Source: Oscillospiraceae bacterium (lineage in GTDB: Bacteria > Bacillota > Clostridia > Oscillospirales > Oscillospiraceae). From it: a stretch of 35,287 bases of DNA. Shown here piece after piece: positions 1-7,925 of the stretch. The notes under the pieces were generated by a model. The model worked only from the letters and a program-made list of their open reading frames with translations, searched no databases and was not told the DNA's origin. Numbering within the stretch: position 1 is the stretch's first letter; each line of letters starts with the position of its first letter. The stretch spans positions 1 to 35,287 of the forward strand of contig JAETPK010000014.1 of the NCBI GenBank assembly GCA_021771265.1, given 5' to 3'. A program made the position numbers and the translations under genes.

Positions 1-699
1 CATGGAGCCGGTGAGGACCACGGTCCGGGTGCCGCAGCACTGGCAGGCCAGCACCGTCATGGTGCCGATGGCCTGGAGCACCAGATTCACCGCGCCGGCG
101 GCCAGGTCGGCGGGGGAGGCGTCCTCCGCCAGATTGCCGAAGTTGGCGGCGGTGAGGGCGGGATCCAGCGTGGGCGCGGGGCGGCAGGTGATGTCGGCGA
201 TGGTCAGGTCCACCTGGGCCAGGTCGCCCTGCTCCGCCAGCTTTTTGATCTGGCCGAACCGCTCCATGCCCACCAGCTTCCGGCACAGGCCGCCCAGTGT
301 GCCGCCGCCGATGCCGCTGCCGCACAGGTGGCGGACGGCGCTGCCGCGCTCCGCCCACATGAAGGCGGTGCCTGTGCCCATGGTGACCACCACTGCCTGC
401 TCCTGGCCGGACAGGGCCAGGGCGCCGGTGCCGCTGGCGGAGAACTCGTCCACCTTGCAGGTGGGCAGGCCGAAGATGTCTCCGTCCACATAACTGGAGC
501 CCACACCGGTGAGCACCACCCGCCGCACATCCCCCAGCGTCAGGCCGCTGCTGGTGAGGTAGTTGCCTAGGGCGCCGTACAGGCTGGTCACCTGGTCCTC
601 CGCCCGGACCCGCAGCATGGACACCACGCTGCCGTCAGTCCGCAGACCCACGATCTTGGTGGTGGAGCCGCCGATATCGATCCCTAAAATCACATCCAT
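1..699 (-). CDS. coaW: Type II pantothenate kinase (Fumble/CoaW family), 3' end cut by window
   Basis: Cytosolic kinase that phosphorylates pantothenate with ATP, the first step of CoA biosynthesis. The 233 visible residues begin with the ASKHA phosphate-binding motif GIDIGGSTTK (residues 6-15). They continue with TGVGSSYVDGD, a SASGTGALAL stretch, VVVTMGTGTAFM and GSGIGGGTLGGL; the GTGT plus G-x-GIGGGT pair is typical of type II PanK rather than of sugar ROK kinases. The ATG at 699 follows an AAGGAA ribosome site, and a good sigma-A promoter lies 44-72 bases upstream. The last part of the protein lies beyond base 1. The gene is divergent from pncB, so two cofactor-salvage genes share one intergenic region. 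BadF/BadG-type ATPases are the nearest alternative, but the motif set favours CoaW. Confidence 0.85.
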   Translation of the reverse strand, partial: MDVILGIDIGGSTTKIVGLRTDGSVVSMLRVRAEDQVTSLYGALGNYLTSSGLTLGDVRRVVLTGVGSSYVDGDIFGLPTCKVDEFSASGTGALALSGQEQAVVVTMGTGTAFMWAERGSAVRHLCGSGIGGGTLGGLCRKLVGMERFGQIKKLAEQGDLAQVDLTIADITCRPAPTLDPALTAANFGNLAEDASPADLAAGAVNLVLQAIGTMTVLACQCCGTRTVVLTGSM

Positions 700-742
700 G
701 ATGGTAATTCCTTTCTGTTGGGCGTTTCTGCCCGGTAATTCC

Positions 743-771
743 ATCATAGGAGCGGGCGGGGGACTTGTCAA
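743..771 (-). promoter_or_regulatory. Sigma-A promoter of coaW
   Basis: Read on the minus strand, TTGACA (771-766), a 17-nt spacer and TATGAT (748-743). The predicted start point near 736 gives a leader of about 37 nt before the ATG at 699. The -35 box is inside an inverted repeat (TTGTCAA at 765-771, TTGACAA at 779-785) that could be an operator. Confidence 0.7.
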
Positions 772-812
772 TTGAAATTTGACAAAATTTTGACATATTT
801 TTTGAAAAACGA

Positions 813-841
813 TTGCTTTTCAGGGGCGTCGCGCTTATAAT
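813..841 (+). promoter_or_regulatory. Sigma-A promoter of pncB
   Basis: TTGCTT (813-818), a 17-nt spacer and a perfect TATAAT (836-841), about 60 nt upstream of the pncB start. It is divergent from the coaW promoter, with the repeated TTGACA-like boxes (766-771, 779-784, 790-795) lying between the two. Confidence 0.65.
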
Positions 842-908
842 GCTTATCATCAAGTCAAGTGACAAGACATCGCTTCGCGGTGTCAAACTGTGAGCATTGA
901 GGTGCGCT

Positions 909-2357
909 ATGAAGACCGAACAGAAATTGAATATGACCATGCTCTGCGATTTTTACGAGCTGACCATGGGCAACGGTTATTTTCAGGCCGGATATCAGGA
1001 CCGTGTGACATATTTTGACGTGTTTTTCCGGGACGTGCCGGACAAAGGCGGCTTTGCTGTCTGCGCGGGTCTGGACCAGCTGATCGACTATATTCTGGAC
1101 CTGCATTTTGACGAGGAGGACATTGCCTACCTGCGGAGCAAGGGCCTGTTTTCCGAGGAGTTTTTGGAATACCTGCGAAACTTCAAATTCACCGGCGATA
1201 TCTGGGCCATTCCCGAGGGCACGCCCATCTTCCCCCGGGAGCCGGTGGTGACCGTTCGGGCCAAGGCCATCGAGGCCCAGCTCATTGAGACGTTCACCCT
1301 GCTGACCGTCAACCACCAGAGCCTCATCGCCACCAAGGCCAACCGCATCTGCCGGGCGGCCCAGGGGCGGACGGTGCTGGAATTCGGCTCCCGCCGGGCC
1401 CAGGGCACAGACGGCGCCATCTCCGGCGCCCGGGCGGCCTATATCGGCGGCTGCAAGGGCACGGCCTGCACCATTTCCGACCAGCTTTACGGCGTTCCCG
1501 CCTGCGGCACCATGGCTCACTCCTGGGTCCAGATGTTCGACAGCCAGTACGAGGCCTTCAAGACCTATTGTGAGATATATCCCACCAACGCGACGCTGCT
1601 GGTGGACACCTATAACGTGCTGAAATCCGGTGTGCCCGACGCCATCCGGGCCTTTGATGAGGTCCTCAAGCCCTTGGGCATTAAAAAATGCGGCATCCGC
1701 CTGGATTCCGGCGACATCGCCTATCTCAGCCGGGAGGCCCGGAAAATGCTGGATGCGGCCGGCTGGACAGAGTGCCAGATCTCCGCGTCCAACTCTTTGG
1801 ATGAATACATTATTCGGGACCTGCTGCAGCAGGGGGCCCGGATCGACATGTTCGGCGTGGGCGAGCGGATGATCACCGCCAGCAGCCAGCCGGTGTTCGG
1901 CGGCGTGTATAAGCTGGCCGCCGTGGAGGATGAACAGGGCGGCATCGTCCCCAAGATCAAGGTCAGCGAGAATGTGGACAAGATCACCAATCCTCACTTT
2001 AAAAAGGTTTACCGCATCTTTGACAAAAAGACCGGCAAGGCCGAGGCGGACTACATCACCGTCTGGGACGAGACGGTGGACGAAACGCAGCCTCTGGAGC
2101 TGTTTGATCCCCAGGCTACCTGGAAGCGCAAGACCTATACGGACTTCACCATCAAGTCCCTTCAGGTGCCGGTGTTCCAGGGGGGAGAGCTGGTATATGA
2201 GCGGCCCACCCTTCAGGAGATCCAGGCGTACTGCGCCCGGCAGGTGGACGCTTTGTGGGACGAGGTGAAGCGGTTTGAAAACCCCCACAACTACTATGTG
2301 GATCTGAGCCAAAGGCTGTGGGACATCAAGCAGGACCTGCTGCGCCGGAAAAAATGA
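909..2357 (+). CDS. pncB: Nicotinate phosphoribosyltransferase
   Basis: Joins nicotinate and PRPP, with ATP hydrolysis, to give nicotinate mononucleotide, the entry of the Preiss-Handler route to NAD. The 482-residue protein has the usual length of Firmicute enzymes. Family blocks are visible in order: an N-terminal MLCDFYELTMGNGYF stretch, EFGSRRAQGTDGAISGARAA, THE active-site region MAHSWVQMF with its conserved histidine, LLVDTYNVL, and RLDSGDIAYLS, which belongs to the phosphoribosyl-binding barrel. The ATG at 909 is chosen because GAGGTG (899-904) is correctly spaced; a TTG at 897 in the same frame has no such site. A terminator follows ten bases after the stop, so the gene is probably monocistronic. 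It is divergent from pantothenate kinase, and regulation by a niacin-responsive repressor such as NiaR is possible but not shown. Confidence 0.95.
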   Translation: MKTEQKLNMTMLCDFYELTMGNGYFQAGYQDRVTYFDVFFRDVPDKGGFAVCAGLDQLIDYILDLHFDEEDIAYLRSKGLFSEEFLEYLRNFKFTGDIWAIPEGTPIFPREPVVTVRAKAIEAQLIETFTLLTVNHQSLIATKANRICRAAQGRTVLEFGSRRAQGTDGAISGARAAYIGGCKGTACTISDQLYGVPACGTMAHSWVQMFDSQYEAFKTYCEIYPTNATLLVDTYNVLKSGVPDAIRAFDEVLKPLGIKKCGIRLDSGDIAYLSREARKMLDAAGWTECQISASNSLDEYIIRDLLQQGARIDMFGVGERMITASSQPVFGGVYKLAAVEDEQGGIVPKIKVSENVDKITNPHFKKVYRIFDKKTGKAEADYITVWDETVDETQPLELFDPQATWKRKTYTDFTIKSLQVPVFQGGELVYERPTLQEIQAYCARQVDALWDEVKRFENPHNYYVDLSQRLWDIKQDLLRRKK

Positions 2358-2366
2358 TGACATATG

Positions 2367-2400
2367 ACCGGTCCCGCCGACAGGCGGGGCCGGTTTGTTT
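2367..2400 (+). terminator. Rho-independent terminator of pncB
   Basis: Stem ACCGGTCCCGCC (2367-2378), loop GACA, stem GGCGGGGCCGGT (2383-2394; one G-U pair), then TTGTTT. Confidence 0.85.
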
Positions 2401-2412
2401 ACAGAATGTTGG

Positions 2413-2441
2413 TTGCAGGAGACGGCAATTTTGCGTATAAT
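2413..2441 (+). promoter_or_regulatory. Sigma-A promoter of cardiolipin synthase
   Basis: TTGCAG (2413-2418), a 17-nt spacer and TATAAT (2436-2441), with the gene's GGGAGG site 28 nt further on. Confidence 0.65.
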
Positions 2442-2482
2442 ACTAAAATAAACAGGATACTGTTTCTTGGGAGGTGGCATTT

Positions 2483-4042
2483 ATGCGGAAAAACCGGCTC
2501 CGGACGCCGGAGCGCACCGAACGGCGCATCTCAGCGTTTACCAGCTTGTCCATGTGCGTTTTGACTGTCCTGGCTCAAATCGCCACCACGCTGCTGCTGA
2601 CGCATTTTTTGCGGGAGAAGGCCAGCTATTTTTACGCGGCCTTGGAATTCATCGGCGCTGTGGCGGCCATCCGGGTCTATCTCCGGCCGGGCAGCCCCAG
2701 CTATAAGCTGGTGTGGATGTGCCTGCTGTTGGCCCTGCCGGTGGCGGGGATGATCCTGTTCTGCCTGTGGGGCGGCACCCACCAATCCAAGAGTCTGAGC
2801 CTGAAAAAGGTCGCGCCCATCCGGGAGCGGGAGAGCGCCCGCATGGAGTGTGACAACAATATTGCCCGGCTGAAGCGGCAGTCTCCCGACTGGGGACGGC
2901 TGGCCTCCTATTTGCAGAAAAAGGGATTTCCCTTGTACCGCAATACCTCCGCGCATTATTTTTCCGACGGCGGGGCGTTTTTTGATGACCTGGCGGAGCG
3001 GCTTCGCCAGGCGGAGGTCTACATTTTTTTGGAGTATTACATTCTGGCGGAGGGACAGGTGTGGGACCACATCTTTTCCATTTTAAAGGAGCGGGCCGCC
3101 GCCGGCGTGGAGGTCTGCATCATTTTTGATGATTTCGGCAACCTCACCCGCCTGTCGGATGACACCCTTCAGGCCATGCAGAACGCCGGCATCGAGGTGC
3201 AGGTGTTCAATCCCGTTCACCGGTATGTGAACCGTATTTACTTCAACTACCGGGACCACCGGAAGATCGCCGTGATCGACGGCACCACTGCCTATACCGG
3301 CGGCATCAACGTGGCGGACGAGTATGCCAACCTGTATGTCCGCTTCGGTCATTGGAAGGACTCCGCTGTCCGCATCGACGGCGACGGCGCCTGGGGCTTC
3401 GCGGTCCAGTTCATCCAGATGTGGAAGATGATGGGACGGACGCTGCCCAATGAGGATGATTTTTACCGCCCCCGCCACGGCGGCGCCGGCGTGGGCTATT
3501 GCCAGCCCTTCACGGACGGCCCTGTGAACAATCCGGACAATCCCATCGAGGAGACCTATATCCAGCTCATGGCCTCCGCCAAGCGGTTTTTGTATATCAC
3601 CACGCCCTATTACGCCGTGGAGGACTCCATGCAGAAGGCCCTGTATATCGCGGCGGACGCGGGCGTGGATGTGCGGCTGCTGGTGCCGGCCGTGCCGGAC
3701 CACAAGCTCACCTATCTGGTGGCGGAGACCTACTGGGGTGAGCTGCTGCGCCACGGTGTGAAGATCTACAAGTACACCCCCGGCTTTCTCCATGCCAAAA
3801 GCGTCATGGTGGACCGGGAGGTGGCCCTAATCGGCAGCACCAATATGGATTACCGCACGTTCCAGCTCCACTATGAGTGCGGTGTGCTGCTGTACCATAT
3901 GCCGGTGGTGGAGGAGCTTTTGGAGGACCTGGACAATATTATGGGCCAAAGCGCCCGGTATACCCTGGAAGAATGGGAGAAACGGCCCTGGTATCGCCGG
4001 ACTTTTGCCTCCTTGCTGCGGCTGGGGGCCATCTGGCTGTGA
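2483..4042 (+). CDS. cls: Cardiolipin synthase (phospholipase D family)
   Basis: Membrane enzyme that makes cardiolipin from two phosphatidylglycerol molecules. The 519-residue protein starts with a basic stretch and hydrophobic membrane segments at about residues 17-42, 49-66 and 75-95, the usual N-terminal architecture of bacterial Cls. Two phospholipase D HxKxxxxD motifs follow: HRKIAVID near residue 259 with downstream GGIN, and HAKSVMVD near residue 437 with downstream GSTNMDYRTF. Both catalytic halves therefore look intact. The ATG at 2483 has GGGAGG eight bases upstream; an in-frame GTG at 2474 lies inside that ribosome site. It has its own promoter. The hairpin after its stop lacks a T-tract, so some read-through into the tRNA-thiolation gene is possible. 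Confidence 0.93.
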   Translation: MRKNRLRTPERTERRISAFTSLSMCVLTVLAQIATTLLLTHFLREKASYFYAALEFIGAVAAIRVYLRPGSPSYKLVWMCLLLALPVAGMILFCLWGGTHQSKSLSLKKVAPIRERESARMECDNNIARLKRQSPDWGRLASYLQKKGFPLYRNTSAHYFSDGGAFFDDLAERLRQAEVYIFLEYYILAEGQVWDHIFSILKERAAAGVEVCIIFDDFGNLTRLSDDTLQAMQNAGIEVQVFNPVHRYVNRIYFNYRDHRKIAVIDGTTAYTGGINVADEYANLYVRFGHWKDSAVRIDGDGAWGFAVQFIQMWKMMGRTLPNEDDFYRPRHGGAGVGYCQPFTDGPVNNPDNPIEETYIQLMASAKRFLYITTPYYAVEDSMQKALYIAADAGVDVRLLVPAVPDHKLTYLVAETYWGELLRHGVKIYKYTPGFLHAKSVMVDREVALIGSTNMDYRTFQLHYECGVLLYHMPVVEELLEDLDNIMGQSARYTLEEWEKRPWYRRTFASLLRLGAIWL

Positions 4043-4047
4043 AAAAG

Positions 4048-4069
4048 CGGCGGGACCGTGGTCCCGCCG
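4048..4069 (+). terminator. Weak hairpin after cardiolipin synthase
   Basis: Arms CGGCGGGACC (4048-4057) and GGTCCCGCCG (4060-4069) pair perfectly around two bases, but no T-tract follows. It may be a poor terminator or an RNA-stabilising hairpin. A second, looser hairpin (4170-4178 with 4192-4200) lies just before the ttcA ribosome site. No convincing promoter was seen in the 180-base gap. Confidence 0.35.
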
Positions 4070-4222
4070 GCGGCAAGGGCCGGGAGATCCGCCGTCAGCG
4101 GCCCGCGGACCCAGAGCAGGTTCCTGCCCAGCCGGCGCCATTGCTCGTACGAAAAATCATATTACGCAGCCGGCGGCATTTCCATTCTTTTTGCTGCCGG
4201 ACGAAATTCCATGGAGGAACAT

Positions 4223-5095
4223 ATGTCCAGAGAACTTTCACCCCGGGAGATCGCGGAGCGCAGTCTCATTAAAAAGTATAGAAAAGAGCTGTGGAACCCC
4301 TTTATTGCCGCTGTGAAGCGGTATGAGCTGGTGGAGCCCGGCGACCGCATCGCCGTGTGTATCTCCGGCGGAAAGGACTCCATCGTGCTGGCCAAGCTGA
4401 TGCAGGAGCTCCAGCGCCACACGGACCGGCCCTTCGGGCTGGAATTTCTGGTGATGGACCCCGGCTACAACCCGGCCAACCGGGCGCTGATCGAGTCCAA
4501 CGCGGCGCTGCTGGGCATTCCCATCACCATTTTTGAAAGTGATATTTTTGATGTCACCGTCCAGGTGGAGAAGAATCCCTGCTACCTCTGCGCCCGGATG
4601 CGCCGGGGCTTTTTGTACAGCAAGGCCCAGGAGTTGGGCTGCAATAAGATCGCCCTGGGCCACCATTTTTCCGACGTGGTGGAGACCACGCTGCTGGGGC
4701 TGTTTTACGGCGCGCAGCTCCAGGCCATGCCGCCCAAGCTCACCAGCAAAAATTTCCCCGGCATGGAGCTGATCCGGCCGCTGTACTGCGTCCACGAGGA
4801 TGATATCATCGCCTGGAAAAATTACAACCACCTGCGCTTTCTCCAGTGCGCCTGCCGCTTTACGGAGGCCCGGGACGCCTCCGGCGACGGCGTGGGGGAG
4901 AGCAAGCGGCAGGAGATCAAATTTCTGCTGCGGGAGCTGAAAAAAACAAATCCCAACATCGAAAAAAGCATTTTCCGCGCCATTCACGGCGTTCAGCTGG
5001 ATACGTTCCCCGGCTTCAAGTACCGGGGCGGTGAACACTCCTTTCTGGAATTTTACGGCAGCCGGCAGGATGTATTTGAAGATGCGGATACATGA
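4223..5095 (+). CDS. ttcA: TtcA-type tRNA cytidine(32) 2-sulfurtransferase
   Basis: PP-loop ATPase of the TtcA/TilS superfamily, expected to activate and thiolate a cytidine in tRNA. The 290-residue protein has the pyrophosphate-binding SGGKDS at residues 48-53. The cysteine pair CYLC is at 120-123, and a further CAC is at 209-211; these would supply the CxxC and third cysteine that hold an iron-sulfur cluster in TtcA. GHHFSDVVETTL follows the CxxC, as in the family. The ATG at 4223 is chosen because GGAGG (4213-4217) fits it; the frame is open much further upstream and an ATG at 4211 overlaps that site. The Sel1-repeat gene starts 15 nt after the stop, so the two are probably co-transcribed. 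Exact substrate position in Firmicute homologues is less certain than in enterobacteria. Confidence 0.8.
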   Translation: MSRELSPREIAERSLIKKYRKELWNPFIAAVKRYELVEPGDRIAVCISGGKDSIVLAKLMQELQRHTDRPFGLEFLVMDPGYNPANRALIESNAALLGIPITIFESDIFDVTVQVEKNPCYLCARMRRGFLYSKAQELGCNKIALGHHFSDVVETTLLGLFYGAQLQAMPPKLTSKNFPGMELIRPLYCVHEDDIIAWKNYNHLRFLQCACRFTEARDASGDGVGESKRQEIKFLLRELKKTNPNIEKSIFRAIHGVQLDTFPGFKYRGGEHSFLEFYGSRQDVFEDADT

Positions 5096-5110
5096 GCAAG
5101 GAGAACGAGC

Positions 5111-7468
5111 ATGGATTACTATCGCTGTGAAAACCCCAACTGCGGCTTTTTGGCCGGAGAGGAGCCGGATGTGTGTCCCCGGTGCGGCGGCACATTTTTC
5201 ACGCCGCTGCTGGAGGAGGACCTCACCGGTGGTGACTGGGTGTGGCTGGGCAACCAGGCCGTGGATGAAAAGCGGGGGACGGACGCCCTGGCCTGCTACC
5301 AGCATGCCGCGGCCCTGGGGGATGATTCCGGCCTCACAAACCTAGGCTGGTGTCTGGAGGCGGGCGTGGGTCTGCCGGCGGACCCAAAACAGGCGGTGGT
5401 GCTGTATGCCCAGGCGGCGGCCCGGGACTATTTGCCAGCCCTGACGAATCTGGGCTATTGCTATACATACGGCATCGGCGTGGAGCGGGACTACGGCAAG
5501 GCGATGGAGTGCTTCCGCAGGGCGGCGGAGCAGGGCTTTCCCCGGGCGCAGTTCCAGATGGGAGAGGCGTACCGCCGGGGCTTTGGCGTGGACGAGGATG
5601 ACGGCGAGGCGGTGAAATGGTATCAGTCCGCGGCCTGGCTGGGCTATCCCGCGGCCCAGACGGAGCTGGGGCGCTGCCTGGAATTCGGCACCGGCATACC
5701 AGAGAATCTGGAGCAGGCGGTGAAGTGGTACCGCGCCGCGGCGGACCAGGGCAACGCACCTGGCCAATGCTGCCTTGGCTTTTGCTATGAGAGCGGCCGT
5801 GGCGTGGAGCAGAGCTGGCAGGAGGCCGTCCACTGGTACCGCAAGGCGGCGGACCAGGAGTATGCCCGGGCTCAGTGCAACCTGGCCTGGTGCTATGAAA
5901 ATGCCAAGGGTGTGGAGCAGGATTACGGCGAAGCGGCGCGGCTGTACCGTGCCGCGGCGGAGCAGGACTACCCCCGGGGCCAGCTTTGCCTGGGCTTTTG
6001 CCTGGAGCGGGGACGGGGCGTTCCTATGGACCCCCGGCAGGCGGCGGAGTGGTACCGCAAAGCGGCGGAACAGGATGAGGAAGACGCCTGCTGCTGTCTG
6101 GGATACCTCTATGAGTGCGGCGAGGGCGTGGAACAGAGCTGGGAAGAGGCCGTCCGGTGGTATCGCCGGTCGGCGGAGCTGGGCTGCGCCCGGGGCATGT
6201 GCAACCTGGCCTGGTGCTGTGAGCACGGCGAGGGCACGGAAAAAGATACGCAGGAGTCTTTCCGCTGGTACAGCGCCGCGGCAAAGCTTGGCTTTGCCCG
6301 GGGCCTTTTCGGCGTGGCCCGGGCCTACGACTACGGCATCGGCGTGGAGCAGGACGCCGCGGAGGCCTGCCGGTGGTACGAGCAGGCGGCTGAGGCCGGC
6401 TCCGCCGCGGCGATGTGCGACCTGGGCGTTTGCTACGAGCGGGGCGAGGGTGTGCCGCAGAGCTATGAAAAGGCGGCGGAGCTGTACCGCCGGGCGGCGG
6501 AGGGCGGCAATCCGTCCGGGCAGTGCAACCTGGGGTATTTGTACGAGACCGGCCGTGGTGTGGAGCAAAGCTGGGAACTGGCGGTAAAGTGGTACGGTGC
6601 CGCCGCGCAGCAGGGCTTTGCCCGGGCCCAGTGCAATCTGGCCTGGTGCTATGAGTATGGCCGCGGCGTGGAGCGGAACCTGACCAGGGCCGTTCAGTGG
6701 TATCGCAAGGCGGCAGAGCAGGGAGACCCAAGAGGGATGCACTGCATGGGCGTTTGCTGCAAGCGGGGCCTGGGACTGGAGCGGGATCTGGCGCAAGCGG
6801 TGCGCTGGTACGAAAAAGCCGTGGAGGCCGGCCTGCCGGCGGCCATGTGCAGTCTGGGCCTCTGCTATGAAACAGGCGACGGCGTGCCGAAGGATTTGGG
6901 AAAAGCGGCGGAGCTGTACCGGCGGGCCGCTGAACAGGGGGACGCGGTGGGCCAGTGCAATCTGGGCTATCTGTATGAGTCTGGCGAGGGCGTGGCACAG
7001 GACTGGACACAGGCGGCGGTGTGGTACGGAAAAGCGGCGCAGCAGGACTATCCCCGGGCCATGTGCAACCTGGGCGTCTGCTTTGAATTCGGAAACGGCG
7101 TTACGAAAGACACCCGCCGGGCGGCGGAGCTGTACCGCAAAGCGGCGGAGCGGGGAGACCAGACGGCAGCCTGCAACCTGGGGTATCTCTATGAGACCGG
7201 TGTGGGTGTGGACCAGGACTGGGGGCAGGCGGCCAAATGGTACGCCGCGTCCGCTGAAAAGGGCCTTGCCCGGGCGCAATACCGTCTGGCCTGGTGCTGC
7301 GAGCATGGCAAGGGTGTGCCCCCGAACGCGGAAAAGGCAATGCGCCTTTATCAGGCGGCTGCGGAGCAGCACTATGAGGATGCGGAGCAGCAGGCTGCCC
7401 GGCTGCGTCAAGGCAAAGAGAAAGGCGGCTTTTTTCGGGGCCTTTTCGGCGGCCGGAAGGGCGGCTGA
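5111..7468 (+). CDS. Cysteine-rich Sel1-like repeat protein with N-terminal zinc ribbon
   Basis: A 785-residue protein with no signal peptide or membrane segment, so probably cytosolic. The first 30 residues hold a zinc-ribbon-like cysteine set, C-x4-C-x10-C-x2-C (C6, C11, C22, C25). From about residue 53 to near the end are roughly 20 tandem 36-residue Sel1 (SLR) repeats, each close to A-x-x-WYRKAAEQG...A-x-CNLGxCYExGxGVxxD. Such alpha-solenoids are usually protein-interaction scaffolds. Most repeats carry one or two cysteines (CNLAWC type), which is unusual for a cytosolic SLR protein. The tail is short and glycine/phenylalanine-rich. It follows ttcA by 15 nt with an AAGGAG site (5098-5103). 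Its partner and function are unknown; the near-identical 108-nt DNA units could recombine and change the repeat number. Confidence 0.85.
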   Translation: MDYYRCENPNCGFLAGEEPDVCPRCGGTFFTPLLEEDLTGGDWVWLGNQAVDEKRGTDALACYQHAAALGDDSGLTNLGWCLEAGVGLPADPKQAVVLYAQAAARDYLPALTNLGYCYTYGIGVERDYGKAMECFRRAAEQGFPRAQFQMGEAYRRGFGVDEDDGEAVKWYQSAAWLGYPAAQTELGRCLEFGTGIPENLEQAVKWYRAAADQGNAPGQCCLGFCYESGRGVEQSWQEAVHWYRKAADQEYARAQCNLAWCYENAKGVEQDYGEAARLYRAAAEQDYPRGQLCLGFCLERGRGVPMDPRQAAEWYRKAAEQDEEDACCCLGYLYECGEGVEQSWEEAVRWYRRSAELGCARGMCNLAWCCEHGEGTEKDTQESFRWYSAAAKLGFARGLFGVARAYDYGIGVEQDAAEACRWYEQAAEAGSAAAMCDLGVCYERGEGVPQSYEKAAELYRRAAEGGNPSGQCNLGYLYETGRGVEQSWELAVKWYGAAAQQGFARAQCNLAWCYEYGRGVERNLTRAVQWYRKAAEQGDPRGMHCMGVCCKRGLGLERDLAQAVRWYEKAVEAGLPAAMCSLGLCYETGDGVPKDLGKAAELYRRAAEQGDAVGQCNLGYLYESGEGVAQDWTQAAVWYGKAAQQDYPRAMCNLGVCFEFGNGVTKDTRRAAELYRKAAERGDQTAACNLGYLYETGVGVDQDWGQAAKWYAASAEKGLARAQYRLAWCCEHGKGVPPNAEKAMRLYQAAAEQHYEDAEQQAARLRQGKEKGGFFRGLFGGRKGG

Positions 7469-7496
7469 AAAAAGAAAAGTTTTTTAAAAAAAGCTA

Positions 7497-7524
7497 TTGA
7501 CAAAAATCTGCTTTTCTGTATAAT
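7497..7524 (+). promoter_or_regulatory. Strong promoter of the tRNA-Gln gene
   Basis: Perfect TTGACA (7497-7502), a 16-nt spacer and perfect TATAAT (7519-7524). The start point is expected near 7531, exactly where the pre-tRNA leader hairpin begins. Confidence 0.8.
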
Positions 7525-7531
7525 AATATCT

Positions 7532-7547
7532 GTTCGCTGCGGCGAAC
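7532..7547 (+). other. Pre-tRNA leader hairpin with UNCG-type tetraloop
   Basis: GTTCGC (7532-7537), TGCG loop, GCGAAC (7542-7547). The C(UGCG)G loop belongs to the very stable UNCG class. It would form the 5' end of the precursor, six bases before the mature tRNA. Confidence 0.5.
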
Positions 7548-7553
7548 GGATAA

Positions 7554-7627
7554 AGCGGGTTTGTGTAAAGGTAGCACAGCAGACTCTGACTCTGTATGTG
7601 AGGGTTCGAATCCTTCACCCGCTGCCA
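7554..7627 (+). tRNA. tRNA-Gln (anticodon CTG), CCA encoded
   Basis: A cloverleaf can be drawn by hand. The acceptor AGCGGGT (7554-7560) pairs with ACCCGCT before the discriminator G and the encoded CCA. The D arm is GTG-TAAAGGTAG-CAC. The anticodon stem GCAGA/TCTGT carries the loop CTCTGAC with anticodon CTG, read as CAG glutamine codons. The T arm is GAGGG-TTCGAAT-CCTTC. It is a single tRNA gene with its own promoter and terminator. CAG is the expected dominant glutamine codon in a GC-rich genome. Confidence 0.93.
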
Positions 7628-7630
7628 AAT

Positions 7631-7668
7631 AAAAAACCTCGGAACTGCAATGGTTCCGAGGTTTTTTC
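7631..7668 (+). terminator. Terminator of the tRNA-Gln gene
   Basis: Stem AAAAAACCTCGGAAC (7631-7645), loop TGCAATG, stem GTTCCGAGGTTTTTT (7653-7667), with the U-tract forming the end of the stem. Confidence 0.9.
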
Positions 7669-7858
7669 TTACATTTCAATGGTTTGAGAGCTTTCACGAT
7701 TGTTCTGTTTCAGAAATCACCTGCATGGACATCTGCCGCGACGATGACCGCTCCGGCCTGCTGCGGGTCCTGGGAAAGCATCCCTGCGCCCCGGAGGCAA
7801 CGGAAAAAACTGGCAGGCCGACGTGGAGAAAAAAGTATAAAATAGGTCAAATTTGAAC

Positions 7859-7887
7859 TGGACTGTCACGGGCTTTTCTTCTATAAT
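7859..7887 (+). promoter_or_regulatory. Promoter of the 60-residue protein gene
   Basis: TGGACT (7859-7864), a 17-nt spacer and TATAAT (7882-7887), about 39 nt before the start codon. Bases 7669-7858 between the tRNA terminator and this promoter hold no gene I can support. Confidence 0.6.
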
Positions 7888-7925
7888 ACCTCCAGTATGC
7901 GCAGCTTTGGCAGGAGGCACCCTGA

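Noticed and set aside
855-2480. Long antisense frame over pncB
   Set aside because: The plus strand is a clear nicotinate phosphoribosyltransferase; the antisense translation has no domain and no start signals.
5266-7400. CRISPR array or non-coding tandem repeat
   Set aside because: The periodicity is 108 bp in one continuous reading frame and corresponds to 36-residue Sel1 units; there are no short identical repeats with unique spacers.
5342-7411. Very long open frame on the minus strand opposite the Sel1-repeat gene
   Set aside because: It is a mirror of GC-rich tandem repeats; its translation is repetitive, basic and leucine/arginine-rich, matches no family, and it lacks a ribosome site and promoter.
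7650-7856. 68-residue plus-strand frame after the tRNA-Gln
   Set aside because: It starts inside the tRNA terminator, has no ribosome site and no recognisable sequence.
7889-7917. CCTCC pairing with the GGAGG ribosome site of the 60-residue gene
   Set aside because: CCTCC lies only two to six bases after the -10 box, so it is upstream of the expected transcription start and not in the mRNA.
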